DNA from: Ruminococcaceae bacterium AM07-15
GTDB taxonomy: Bacteria; Bacillota; Clostridia; Oscillospirales; Butyricicoccaceae
Direction: 5' to 3'
NCBI GenBank assembly: GCA_003477405.1
Contig: QUDE01000006.1
Location: forward strand, 96,854-160,853
Length of the DNA: 64,000 nt
Made by a program: the position numbers and the translations under genes. Below the pieces are notes generated by a model. It was not told the DNA's origin. It was given only the letters and a program-made list of their open reading frames with translations, and searched no databases. Shown here one piece after another: positions 8,714 to 18,729 of this stretch; positions within the stretch are counted from its first letter, which is position 1; every line of letters starts with the position of its first letter.

Positions 8714-9622
8714 TCAAATCTCATGAGCGGTCTGGAACCGCTTTTTGCAGAACTGGACGAATTTTTTCTCTCTGGCGTTGAGGGTATAGGACTTGGAGCG
8801 CATAAGGCACACATCCAGGGTATCGGAAAATCCGGTGATGGGCAGGGTGACGCAATCAGATAATTCTCGCTGTTGCTGGGGATCGTACATGACCACCGCC
8901 ATATAATTGTCCTTACGCACCGCATCCAACAGGCCGCCACGATCAAAGATATAGAGCACATTGGCACTGGCCGGGATGCCCAGCATTCCCAGCCAATCCT
9001 CGTATTCGAAGTTCTCATAGGTGACCAGCCTGCGGGTGGGCAGGTCTTCCAGCCGGATATCTCGCCGGGAAGAAAGGGGGTTCTGCCGGGAGAGCAGCGC
9101 CACCGCAGGAATGCCTTCGCACAAAGGCTCCACCACCATATTGTATCGGGCCGCATAGCGGGCGTGATACTCCCGCCTGCTTTGGAAGCAGTAAAAGATG
9201 CACAGCCGGTATCGCTGCGCGATTACATCCCGGATGGTCTGGATCAGGCCGGTTTCCTTGAAAGCGTCCTGAACCCCTGGGGCCGGGTGGGATTTTTTGA
9301 AGAGGATGAAGCTTTGCATCAGCAAGGTGGAATAGGTGCAGGACACCGACAGGTTCCGTTGGCTGGAAAACTGTTCGGGCACCCGGTAGATCTTCTCGGC
9401 CTCCGCCAAAATCTTTTTGGCCGATTCCAAAAACAACTTCCCTTCCTCCGTCAGCTCAATACCGGAATTTTTCCGCCGGAACAGCTGATAATGCAGCTCT
9501 TCCTCCAGGCTTTTCACCGATCCGCTGAGACTGGACTGAGAGATATACAGGTTCTGGGCCGCCTTGTTGATGGACCCGCAGCGACAGATCTCCACCACAT
9601 AGCTGAGATGCTTGATGTTCAT
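8714..9622 (-). CDS. LysR family transcriptional regulator
   Basis: A 302-residue protein with an N-terminal LysR winged helix (LSYVVEICRCGSINKAAQNLYISQSSLSGSVKSLEEEL, first 45 residues) and a substrate-binding co-inducer domain. The start at 9622 is chosen because GGAGGTG lies six bases upstream; the frame is open 24 bases further. It is transcribed divergently from the ureohydrolase with a 205-base shared gap, the classic arrangement for a LysR regulator controlling its neighbour. The effector is unknown, probably the guanidino compound or a product of its hydrolysis (inference). Confidence 0.9.
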   Translation of the reverse strand: MNIKHLSYVVEICRCGSINKAAQNLYISQSSLSGSVKSLEEELHYQLFRRKNSGIELTEEGKLFLESAKKILAEAEKIYRVPEQFSSQRNLSVSCTYSTLLMQSFILFKKSHPAPGVQDAFKETGLIQTIRDVIAQRYRLCIFYCFQSRREYHARYAARYNMVVEPLCEGIPAVALLSRQNPLSSRRDIRLEDLPTRRLVTYENFEYEDWLGMLGIPASANVLYIFDRGGLLDAVRKDNYMAVVMYDPQQQRELSDCVTLPITGFSDTLDVCLMRSKSYTLNAREKKFVQFCKKRFQTAHEI

Positions 9623-9754
9623 GTTCTTCACCTCCTCTGCTTGCATTATATTATATCACAAGTTTTCGCTATTTTTGAGACTTTTTTTGGTTGTTTCCTC
9701 TATATTTCCGATATGTTATCGTCTTTTCCTATAACCACGCTGTTTTCACCGTGC

Positions 9755-9760
9755 TACAAT
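9755..9760 (+). promoter_or_regulatory. -10 element of a probable LysR-dependent promoter
   Basis: TACAAT lies 67 bases before the ureohydrolase start, but no good -35 hexamer is present at the correct distance, as is usual for promoters that need a LysR activator. Confidence 0.35.
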
Positions 9761-9827
9761 CTACCCATAGAAAGCGTCGATGCTGCATAAAAGATTTATT
9801 GATACTGCACTTTCAGGAGGTATGGAT

Positions 9828-10772
9828 ATGTCTACTGTGAAACAACCCGCCAGCGCTCTTTCTTCTCCCCGCTTCTGCAACACCGGAACCTTTATGCGCA
9901 TGAGCAAAGTGGATTCCGCTCAAGGATTGGACTTCGTCATCGCCGGTGCTCCCTTTGACACCGCCAGCTCTTTCCGCTCCGGTTCCCGCTTCGGCCCTCA
10001 GGCCATCCGGGCCATTTCCGCCATGATGAAGCCCAACAATGTGATTTTGCAGGTGAACATCATGGAATCCCTCAAGGGCGGCGATATCGGTGATTTCAAT
10101 ATCACCCCTGGCTATATCCATCCTTCCTATAAGGCCATCGAGGAAGGCGTCGCTGGCATTTTGCGGGAAAACGCCATTCCCATCGTTCTGGGCGGCGACC
10201 ACTCCATCACCCTGGCTGAGCTGCGGGCGGTAGCCAAAAAGCACGGTCCGGTGGCTCTGGTTCACTTTGACTCCCACTCCGACCTGTGCGATGAGGTCTT
10301 TGGAGAAAAATACAACCACGGCACTCCCTTCCGCCGGGCCATTGAAGAAGGCCTCATCGATCCCTCTCATTCCATCCAGATCGGCATGCGCGGCTCCCTA
10401 TATGATCCCAACGAGCACAAAATGGCAGCCGAACTGGGAATGCTGCTGATCCCCGCTCACAAAGTGCGGGAAATGGGCACCGATGAGCTGATCCGCACCG
10501 CTCTGGAGCGGGTGGGCGACAAGCCTTGCTTCCTCACCTTTGACATCGACTTTGTGGACCCGGCCTATGCCCCCGGCACCGGCACTCCTGAAGTGGGCGG
10601 CTTTACCTCTTTCGAAACCCTGGATATGCTCCGCAAACTGAAGGATCTGAACTACATCGGCTTTGATGTGGTGGAAGTGCTCCCGGCTTATGACCATGGA
10701 GAGATCACTTCCTACATGGCGGCCAACATCGTCTTTGAGTTCCTGTCCATTCTGGCTGCGAAGAAGAAATAG
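9828..10772 (+). CDS. ureohydrolase family enzyme (agmatinase-like)
   Basis: A 314-residue protein of the arginase/agmatinase superfamily. The dinuclear-metal ligands are in LGGDHSIT, HFDSHSDL and TFDIDFVDPAYAPGTGTPE. The second motif has Ser where most agmatinases have Ala (DAH), so the substrate could be agmatine, guanidinobutyrate, guanidine or another guanidino compound. AGGAGG at 9815-9820 is one base from an ATG at 9822 and seven from the ATG at 9828, so 9828 is preferred. It heads a two-gene operon with a YjiH-like membrane protein under a divergent LysR regulator. Confidence 0.85.
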   Translation: MSTVKQPASALSSPRFCNTGTFMRMSKVDSAQGLDFVIAGAPFDTASSFRSGSRFGPQAIRAISAMMKPNNVILQVNIMESLKGGDIGDFNITPGYIHPSYKAIEEGVAGILRENAIPIVLGGDHSITLAELRAVAKKHGPVALVHFDSHSDLCDEVFGEKYNHGTPFRRAIEEGLIDPSHSIQIGMRGSLYDPNEHKMAAELGMLLIPAHKVREMGTDELIRTALERVGDKPCFLTFDIDFVDPAYAPGTGTPEVGGFTSFETLDMLRKLKDLNYIGFDVVEVLPAYDHGEITSYMAANIVFEFLSILAAKKK

Positions 10773-10814
10773 TTCTTCAACCGGACGCAATCATCCCACA
10801 AGGAGGTCTCTTCT

Positions 10815-12263
10815 ATGGCAAAAACAGCTCCCGAAACCATCAAGCTGAGTCCTGACCTCTCGTCCCAAGAGCTGGATCAGATCACTTTGAGCAAATCCCA
10901 GTTCACCAAAGGCTTTATCCGGTTCATCCTGTGCACCGCTGTGGCTATTTTCGTCTTTTTCACCAATCTGACCATCGGCGGTGAATCCCAGATCGTTTTC
11001 GGATGGATCTACAATTTCTTTGTGGATCTGCTTGGCAATGCAGGCTACTGGATTCTGACCATTATCATTGGCGGAAACTTCCTGCTCCATGTGTATTCCC
11101 GTTACATTGACAAAGGCAAAAAGAGCAAAAAGCTCTATGAACACTACCGGAAAGAAGGCATCGCCCAAACCTTCCTCTATGGCCTGGGCACGGTGTACAC
11201 CGTCATCTACACCCTGCACACCACCACCTCCTTTGTAGGGCCGGAGATCATTGTAGGCGCGGCCACCGGCGAAAGCGTTTTTCCGCCCATTGTGCTGGGT
11301 GTGTTGTTCATCATCTTGGTGGGCGCCCTCTTTATGCCTTTCCTTCTGAACTATGGTGCCATTGAATTCATCGGCGCTTTGCTGGAGCCGCTGATGCGCC
11401 CCCTGTTCAAGATCCCCGGCAAGGCCGCCCTGGATGCCACCGCCTCCTTTGTCAGCTCCTCTTCCCTGGCGGTTATCATCACCAGCCGTCTTTACCGGCA
11501 AAAGGTCTACACCAAACGGGAAGCTGTGGCGGTGGCCACCTGCTTCAGTGCTGTGAGCATCGGTTTTGCCTATCTGGTTATCAGCACAGCGGGCGTGGCC
11601 CAGCATTTCACCGCCATCTACCTGATCAGCTTTATCACCGCTTTCATCATCTCGGCCATTGTGGTGGGCATTCCTCCCATCAGCCGGAAACCCGATGTGT
11701 ATTATGATGAAACTCCGCAAACCGAGGAAGAGCGGAAAGCCGACGCCCATTTTGACAAGGATATCCTTCGCCGCGGCGGAAGCCGGGCTGTCAAGCGGGC
11801 TTTCGTTGCAAACCCGGTACCCAAGGACATTGCCATCAGCCTGAAAGAAGGTCTGCAGGTCATCCCTCAGGTGCTGACCATGCTGGCGGCCATCGGTGTT
11901 TCTGCCATGATTCTGGCGGAATACACCCCGCTTTTCCAGTGGATCGGCCTGGTGTTCCAGCCTCTGCTGCAAATTCTGCAAGTGCCCGATGCGGCGGCCA
12001 TTGCCCCCTCCATTCCGGTGGGCATTGCCGAAATGTTCCTGCCGGTGCTGCTGATTTCAGAAAAGGCCGCCACTCTCTCGGAGTCGGCCCGGTGCTTCTT
12101 GTGCATCGTTTCCATGGTGCAGATCATCTTCTTCTCGGAGACCGGCACCGTGATGCTGGCTACTAAGCTCCCCGTAAAGCTCCATGAACTGATCATCTGC
12201 TTCATTGAGCGGACCCTCATCGCCATCCCTCTGGCGGCGCTGGCCATGCATCTGTTCTTCTGA
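10815..12263 (+). CDS. yjiH: YjiH family membrane protein with Gate domains
   Basis: A 482-residue polytopic membrane protein with about ten hydrophobic segments. The region around PLFKIPGKAALDATASFVSSSS and the C-terminal PSIPVGIAEMFLPVLL match the nucleoside-recognition (Gate) architecture of YjiH proteins. Hydrophilic loop near residues 295-345. AAGGAGG lies eight bases before the ATG, 42 bases after the ureohydrolase gene. It is likely a transporter for the ureohydrolase's substrate or product, but this is inferred only from context. The gene ends at a strong terminator. Confidence 0.8.
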   Translation: MAKTAPETIKLSPDLSSQELDQITLSKSQFTKGFIRFILCTAVAIFVFFTNLTIGGESQIVFGWIYNFFVDLLGNAGYWILTIIIGGNFLLHVYSRYIDKGKKSKKLYEHYRKEGIAQTFLYGLGTVYTVIYTLHTTTSFVGPEIIVGAATGESVFPPIVLGVLFIILVGALFMPFLLNYGAIEFIGALLEPLMRPLFKIPGKAALDATASFVSSSSLAVIITSRLYRQKVYTKREAVAVATCFSAVSIGFAYLVISTAGVAQHFTAIYLISFITAFIISAIVVGIPPISRKPDVYYDETPQTEEERKADAHFDKDILRRGGSRAVKRAFVANPVPKDIAISLKEGLQVIPQVLTMLAAIGVSAMILAEYTPLFQWIGLVFQPLLQILQVPDAAAIAPSIPVGIAEMFLPVLLISEKAATLSESARCFLCIVSMVQIIFFSETGTVMLATKLPVKLHELIICFIERTLIAIPLAALAMHLFF

Positions 12264-12269
12264 TCAAAA

Positions 12270-12302
12270 GAAAAAACGGACGGCAATGCCGTCCGTTTTT
12301 TG
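12270..12302. terminator. bidirectional terminator between yjiH and catalase
   Basis: ACGGACGGC (12276-12284) and GCCGTCCGT (12288-12296) pair around AAT, with A6 before and T-run after. It serves both convergent genes. Confidence 0.9.
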
Positions 12303-12308
12303 CTGCGC

Positions 12309-14495
12309 TCAGCGTCTTTGCAAATAGCCATCCATGGCTTTTTTCACCATATCGGCCCACTGAGAACAGGCCTTTCTGAAATACTCCAGGCACTGATCCG
12401 AAATCACAGCAGGTGTCTGCGCCAGCTCTACGGCGATATTGTCCACCAGATGCTCCTGCTCCAGCTGGCTCATACCCCGGAAACGCTCCCCGGCCTGGGT
12501 AAAGTCGTCGGCCTGATACAAGGGAGAACGGATCTGATTTCCCCGGGAATACTGGGCGGTATAGGGTGGACAGGAGGCTTTCTGCTGAGGCCCGCAGCCC
12601 AAAGCACCGCTGTGGGGATAGTAATTCACCGTTCCTTTCCGGAAGGTGGTGCGCATCATGCCGTCCTGCTGGTAATTGTTGGCCGGTGTGCGGGGCCGGT
12701 TGATGGGAAGTTCGGTGTAGTTGGGCCCCACCCGGTAGCGCTGGGCATCCCCATAGGAGAACACCCGCCCGGTGAGCATTTTATCATCGGAAAACTCGAT
12801 ACCGGGCACCAGATTGGCCGGACAGAAAGCCGACTGCTCCACCTGAACAAACTCATTTTCAAAATTCCGGTTGAGCACCAACTGCCCTACTTTATGCAGG
12901 GGGAAACGCTCTTCCGGCCACAGTTTGGTATCGTCCAGAGGGTCAAAATCCTGCATGGTGGCCTGGCAGATGGGCATCAGCTGTACCGCCAGATCCCAGG
13001 ACGCCGTTTGCCCGCTTTCCAATGTGCGGTACAGGTCGGTTTTGGCCACATCGGGCTCCACCCCGGCCAGGCGGGCCGCTTCGTGACGGTCCACCGTCTC
13101 TTTCCCCTGATGGGAACGGAAGTGGTATTTCACATAGAACCGCTCTCCTTGGCTGTTGACCCACACATAAGTATTGACGCCAAATCCATCCATCTTCCGG
13201 AAGGAGGGAATGGTGCCCTCATCGGAATACAGATATGTGATCATATTGGTGCATTCCGGCATCTGGCTGTAAAAGTCCCAGAAACGGGTGTTATCTTTCA
13301 CGCCGGTATCCGGAGCTGGCTTGAGGGAATGGAGCAAATCAGGGAATTTCATGGCATCACGAATGAAGAACACCGGGAAGTTCAGGCCTACGATATCCAG
13401 ATTTCCTTCCTCGGTATAAAATTTCACAGCAAATCCACGAGGGTCCCGCAGGGTATCGGCGCTGCCTTTGTGGCCCGCCACGGTGGAAAACCGGACGAAC
13501 ACCGGCGTCACCTTGCCCGGCTGAGAGAAGAGACCGGCCTTGGTGTACCGGGCCATGGAGCAAGTGGTCTGGAAATAACCAAAGGCCCCGGTGCCATTGG
13601 CATGCACCACCCGCTCGGGAATGCGTTCCCGGTCAAAATGGGCCATCTTTTCCAGATAATAGGCGTCCTTCATCAGCATGGGGCCATTGCATCCCACGGT
13701 GAGGGAATGGTTGTCATTCTGGGCCAAAGTTCCCTGGTTGTCGGTGATGCAGCCATTCTGTCGGCAGGCCTGGGGAGTCGGCCGCTGGGGCAATGGGGTG
13801 TAATGCTGCATCTTCTGGCACTCTTCCGGGGTCATTGGCTGGCCGCAAGGCGGGCAAGGGCTGGGATGACAGGGATGCTCCGGACATTCCGGACACTCTG
13901 GCATCTCTGGTTCTTCCGGTGCTTCCGGCTCAGAGGGACACTCCGGGCATTCCGGGCACTCCGGCACCACCGGTTCCTCCGGCACTTCCGGCTCAGAGGG
14001 ACACTCCGGGCATTCCGGGCACTCCGGCACCACTGGTTCTTCCGGCGCTTCCGGCTCAGAGGGGCACTCCGGACATTCCGGGCACTCCGGCACCACCGGT
14101 TCTTCCGGCGCTTCTGGCTCAGAGGGGCACTCTGGACATTCCGGGCACTCCGGCACCACCGGTTCTTCCGGCGCTTCTGGCTCCTCTGGAAGCACAGGAT
14201 ATTCTGGCACTTCCGGCACAGTGGGTTCCTGTGGAGCCATGGGATCGGAAGGGCCGGTTTCTTCCTGCCACTGCTCCCGCCGGGGCATGGGTTGCTGCCA
14301 GGCCCCGGTGTGCCAGGCCTCCTGCTGGCGTCCCTGGTGCTCCTGGAAGAATCTTCCCGGCCTGGCCGGAGGATAGTAGCTATGCCCCGGCCGAGGGCAG
14401 ACCGGCTCATTTCCCCGCCATCCGCCCTGAGGGCACTGTCCCCGGGCAGGGCCGCAGTGGGGAAACATCCGGCCATAGGGAGTTTTTTGTCGCAT
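12309..14495 (-). CDS. heme catalase with Cys/Pro/Glu-rich repeat N-terminal extension
   Basis: A 728-residue protein; ordinary small-subunit catalases have about 480-500. Residues 1 to about 255 are an extension: a Cys/Pro-rich head, about 4.8 copies of a 21-residue ECPECPECPSEP-type repeat (residues 106-205), then another Cys-rich stretch (CHPSPCPPCG). The catalase core follows: VVHANGTGAFGYF holds the distal His298, and RVFSYGDAQRYRVG holds the proximal heme-ligand Tyr581. In the third key motif, DIVGLNFPVFFIRD, the usual GNN is GLN, so the position of the catalytic Asn is Leu371. The start at 14495 is set by GAGG seven bases upstream (another ATG at 14501 is too close). It is flanked by terminators and stands alone; a sporulation or surface location for the repeat tail is speculation. 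Confidence 0.88.
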   Translation of the reverse strand: MRQKTPYGRMFPHCGPARGQCPQGGWRGNEPVCPRPGHSYYPPARPGRFFQEHQGRQQEAWHTGAWQQPMPRREQWQEETGPSDPMAPQEPTVPEVPEYPVLPEEPEAPEEPVVPECPECPECPSEPEAPEEPVVPECPECPECPSEPEAPEEPVVPECPECPECPSEPEVPEEPVVPECPECPECPSEPEAPEEPEMPECPECPEHPCHPSPCPPCGQPMTPEECQKMQHYTPLPQRPTPQACRQNGCITDNQGTLAQNDNHSLTVGCNGPMLMKDAYYLEKMAHFDRERIPERVVHANGTGAFGYFQTTCSMARYTKAGLFSQPGKVTPVFVRFSTVAGHKGSADTLRDPRGFAVKFYTEEGNLDIVGLNFPVFFIRDAMKFPDLLHSLKPAPDTGVKDNTRFWDFYSQMPECTNMITYLYSDEGTIPSFRKMDGFGVNTYVWVNSQGERFYVKYHFRSHQGKETVDRHEAARLAGVEPDVAKTDLYRTLESGQTASWDLAVQLMPICQATMQDFDPLDDTKLWPEERFPLHKVGQLVLNRNFENEFVQVEQSAFCPANLVPGIEFSDDKMLTGRVFSYGDAQRYRVGPNYTELPINRPRTPANNYQQDGMMRTTFRKGTVNYYPHSGALGCGPQQKASCPPYTAQYSRGNQIRSPLYQADDFTQAGERFRGMSQLEQEHLVDNIAVELAQTPAVISDQCLEYFRKACSQWADMVKKAMDGYLQRR
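13881..14180 (-). repeat. 63-bp tandem repeats encoding the catalase Cys/Pro/Glu tail
   Basis: Nearly five in-frame copies of a 63-base unit. Each encodes CPECPECPSEP followed by an acidic Pro-rich spacer (EAPEEPVV, with EVPEEPVV and EAPEEPEM variants). Copies differ by scattered synonymous and few non-synonymous changes, so the protein sequence is being kept. Confidence 0.92.
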
Positions 14496-14577
14496 GATCA
14501 TACCTCGCTTTTTTGATGATTCCCCACCGATACTCTACCGGCAGGGGTCATTCCAGTCTATGCCGCCGCCTTTCCAC

Positions 14578-14606
14578 TTGCGCCCCAGGAAAAGATAAGA
14601 TACAAT
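14578..14606 (+). promoter_or_regulatory. promoter of the PLP-enzyme gene
   Basis: TTGCGC at 14578-14583 and TACAAT at 14601-14606 with exactly 17 bases between them, 76 bases before the start codon. Confidence 0.55.
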
Positions 14607-14682
14607 ACAAAACAAGCACATCATCCATGGGAGATCCTGTTTTCTTGTGATTTTCCCGCCGCCTGTTCTTTGGAGGTTTTCT

Positions 14683-15666
14683 ATGCTGTTTTCTCAGATT
14701 CCCCGGATTTCTCTTTTAACAGAGCCCACACTTTTGGAAAAAGCCGCCCATTTTGGCGATACCATCGGCCATTCCTCTCTTTGGATCAAACGGGAGGATG
14801 TGATGGGCCTGGGAATGGGGGGCAACAAAGTCCGCTCTCTGGAATTCTGGCTGGGAGAGGCCCTGGAAAAGGGCTGTGATATCGTTCTGGCCGCCGGGCT
14901 TCCCCCTTCCAACCTGTGCCGCCTCACCGCAGCCGCCTGCTGCCGTCTGAATCTGGACTGTGAAATTATCCACAACGCCGCTCCATCCAACACCAAACCC
15001 CGCCGGGGCGACAGCCGTTTTCTCTATGATCTGATGGGAGTACGCCAGATCTATTGCGGTCCGGTGGACGAGCAGGCCCGTAAGGCCTTTGTGGAAGAAC
15101 GGGCCCAGGAACTGAAGGACCAAGGCCGCAATCCCTATATCCTGGGAGATCCGGTGGTGGGAGCTCTGGGCTATGTGGCAGCCGCCCAGGAACTGCTTTT
15201 CCAGGCCGAACAGAAGCACATCGACTTGCGCCATGTGTTCATCAGCGCTTCCGCCGGGCCTACGGAAATCGGACTGCTCTTCGGTCTTCGTCTCATGGGT
15301 GGGCCAGACCTTCATGTCCATCTGGTTTCGGTGGAATATCCCGCCCACACTTTCTGGCCCATCGCCCAGGAGATCTGGCAGGGCCTTTGCGAAAAGCTCC
15401 ATGTGGCTCCTCCCCTGTCTTTGCAGCACAACACCCATTTTTATGAGGAATATCTGGGGCCGGGCTATGCCAAACACTCCCCGGAAACCTGGCTGGCTCT
15501 GCGGCTTCTGGCCCGCACCGAAGGGATTTTCCTGGACACTACCTATAATGCCAAAGTGTTCGCCGGGCTCACCGATCTGTGTCAAAAAGGACATCTGCCC
15601 ACCGATGAAGCTGCGGTGATTTTCCACACCGGCGGCGTCCCCACTTTGCTGATGTGGGAAGAATGA
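14683..15666 (+). CDS. D-cysteine desulfhydrase / ACC deaminase family PLP enzyme
   Basis: A 327-residue fold-type II PLP enzyme. GGNKVRSLEF carries the PLP lysine, and HTGGVPTLL near the C-terminus is the family's terminal motif. The substrate-site loop reads AGLPPSNLCR instead of the usual QSNH-type sequence, so substrate choice (D-cysteine, another D-amino acid or a related compound) is uncertain. GGAGG six bases upstream fixes the start at 14683; the frame opens at 14647. It is a single gene between its own promoter and a bidirectional terminator. Confidence 0.78.
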   Translation: MLFSQIPRISLLTEPTLLEKAAHFGDTIGHSSLWIKREDVMGLGMGGNKVRSLEFWLGEALEKGCDIVLAAGLPPSNLCRLTAAACCRLNLDCEIIHNAAPSNTKPRRGDSRFLYDLMGVRQIYCGPVDEQARKAFVEERAQELKDQGRNPYILGDPVVGALGYVAAAQELLFQAEQKHIDLRHVFISASAGPTEIGLLFGLRLMGGPDLHVHLVSVEYPAHTFWPIAQEIWQGLCEKLHVAPPLSLQHNTHFYEEYLGPGYAKHSPETWLALRLLARTEGIFLDTTYNAKVFAGLTDLCQKGHLPTDEAAVIFHTGGVPTLLMWEE

Positions 15667-15671
15667 AGAAC

Positions 15672-15712
15672 AATACAAAAAGCGGACAGGAAATCCTGTC
15701 CGCTTTTGTATT
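15672..15712. terminator. bidirectional terminator between the PLP enzyme and eno
   Basis: A long stem of about 18 pairs, with core AGCGGACAGG/CCTGTCCGCT around an AAAT loop and A/T flanks, located between convergent genes. Confidence 0.92.
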
Positions 15713-15723
15713 ATAGGATAGAT

Positions 15724-17115
<1,392 letters not shown>

Positions 17116-17183
17116 TCAATCGCCGGAGGGGAGAAAGAAGGGGTTCCCAGAGTAAAATTCGGGAAAAACCTTGGCCCCGTAGC

Positions 17184-18707
17184 CTATGCTTCTGTCAGCA
17201 GGCTCTCGCCGGTCATTTCCCCGGGCTTTTTCAGCCCCAGCATGGAGAGCAAAGTGGGGGCGATGTCGCACAGGCGGCCGCCTTCTTTCAGCCCGGCCTT
17301 CTTGCCCACCAGAATCAGAGGCACTTCATTGGTGGTGTGGGCCGTGAAGGGAGTGCCGTCGGGGCAGACCATCTGCTCGGCATTGCCGTGGTCGGCTGTG
17401 ACCAGAGCTGCGCCGCCCATCTTTTCCAAGGAAGCCAGCACCCGCCCCAGGCAGGTATCCACCGCTTCCACCGCATGAATGGCAGCCGGAAGTACGCCGG
17501 TGTGACCCACCATATCGCAGTTGGCAAAGTTCAAAACGATGAGATCATATTTTCCGCTTTCGATGCGGCTGCACACCGCATCGGTGACCTCATAGGCGCT
17601 CATTTCCGGCTTCATATCGAAAGTAGCCACCTTGGGGGACTCGATGAGCACCCGGTCTTCCCCGGGAAATACCCGTTCCTCGCCACCGTTGAAGAAGAAG
17701 GTGACATGGGCATATTTCTCGGTTTCGGCGATGCGCAGCTGGGTCATGCCCGCCTCACTGACCACCTGGCCCAGGATGTTCTCCAGCACCTGGGGCTTGA
17801 AGGCCACCTGCACTCCAGGCATGGCGGCGTCATACTGGGTGAAGCACACATAATAGGGAGCCACCAGTCCGCCTTCCCGCACAAAGCCGTCAAATTCCGG
17901 ATCGGTAAGGGTGCGGGTGATCTCTCTGGCCCGGTCAGGGCGGAAATTATAGAAAATCACACTGTCACGGTGGCAGATCCCGGCGTCTTTGCAGCAGACC
18001 ACCGGCTTCATGAACTCGTCGGTCTCTCCCTGCTCATAGCTCTTTTCCACCGCCTGAACAGGATCGACAAAGAAGGGGCCTTTTCCCAGCACCATGGCCT
18101 CGTAAGCCGGCTGGACCCGATCCCAGTGCCGGTCTCTGTCCATCACATAGTACCGGCCGCTGATGGTGGCAATCTGACCCACGCCGATTTTCTCCATCTC
18201 TTCCTGGAGGGCCTTCACATAGGAAAGGCCGGAAGAGGGGGGCACATCCCGTCCGTCCAGGAAGCAGTGGACATAGACCTTCTCCACCTGCTGGCGCTTG
18301 CACAGCTCCAGCAAAGCATACAGGTGGGTGATATGGCTGTGAACACCGCCATCGGACAAAAGACCCATCAGGTGCACGCTGCCGCCCTGCTCCTTGGCCT
18401 TCTGGCAGGCGCTCACCAGTTCCGGATTCTCAAAAAAGGTGCCGTCCTGGATCTCCTTTGTGATCCGGGTCAGCTCCTGATAGACCACGCGTCCTGCGCC
18501 GATGTTGGTGTGGCCCACTTCGCTGTTGCCCATCTGGCCATCGGGCAGGCCCACATCCAGACCGGAGCAGCGAATGGGCTGCCAGGGACATTCTGCCATC
18601 AGCCGATCCATCACCGGTGTGCTGGCCTGGCAGACGGCATTGCAATTTCCCTTTGCGGCCAGTCCGTAGCCGTCCAAAATAATCAATGCAATCGGTTTTT
18701 TCATCAT
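17184..18707 (-). CDS. gpmI: 2,3-bisphosphoglycerate-independent phosphoglycerate mutase
   Basis: A 507-residue alkaline-phosphatase-superfamily enzyme. LIILDGYG supplies a metal Asp, MGNSEVGHTNIGAGR the phospho-serine, and NCDMVGHTG and TADHGNAEQM the remaining metal ligands. It interconverts 3- and 2-phosphoglycerate using Mn. Two adjacent ATG codons (18707 and 18704) share one AAGGA site; the first is kept. It lies 22 bases after tpiA. Confidence 0.97.
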   Translation of the reverse strand: MMKKPIALIILDGYGLAAKGNCNAVCQASTPVMDRLMAECPWQPIRCSGLDVGLPDGQMGNSEVGHTNIGAGRVVYQELTRITKEIQDGTFFENPELVSACQKAKEQGGSVHLMGLLSDGGVHSHITHLYALLELCKRQQVEKVYVHCFLDGRDVPPSSGLSYVKALQEEMEKIGVGQIATISGRYYVMDRDRHWDRVQPAYEAMVLGKGPFFVDPVQAVEKSYEQGETDEFMKPVVCCKDAGICHRDSVIFYNFRPDRAREITRTLTDPEFDGFVREGGLVAPYYVCFTQYDAAMPGVQVAFKPQVLENILGQVVSEAGMTQLRIAETEKYAHVTFFFNGGEERVFPGEDRVLIESPKVATFDMKPEMSAYEVTDAVCSRIESGKYDLIVLNFANCDMVGHTGVLPAAIHAVEAVDTCLGRVLASLEKMGGAALVTADHGNAEQMVCPDGTPFTAHTTNEVPLILVGKKAGLKEGGRLCDIAPTLLSMLGLKKPGEMTGESLLTEA

Positions 18708-18729
18708 TCTGTTTCCTTCCCAAAGGCCA

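Noticed and set aside
9623-9827. guanidine riboswitch before the ureohydrolase
   Set aside because: The short leader lacks the conserved guanidine-aptamer segments; control by the divergent LysR protein is simpler.
13881-14180. CRISPR-like regular repeats
   Set aside because: Units are directly adjacent with no spacers, length 63 bases and in frame with the catalase.
12300-14516. 738-codon plus-strand open frame opposite the catalase
   Set aside because: It is the antisense shadow of a GC-rich repeat-bearing gene; the minus strand has catalase motifs, a ribosome-binding site and terminator.
14496-14600. sporulation sigma promoter for the catalase
   Set aside because: A GCATA -35-like sequence is present, but no matching SigF or SigG -10 at the right spacing.
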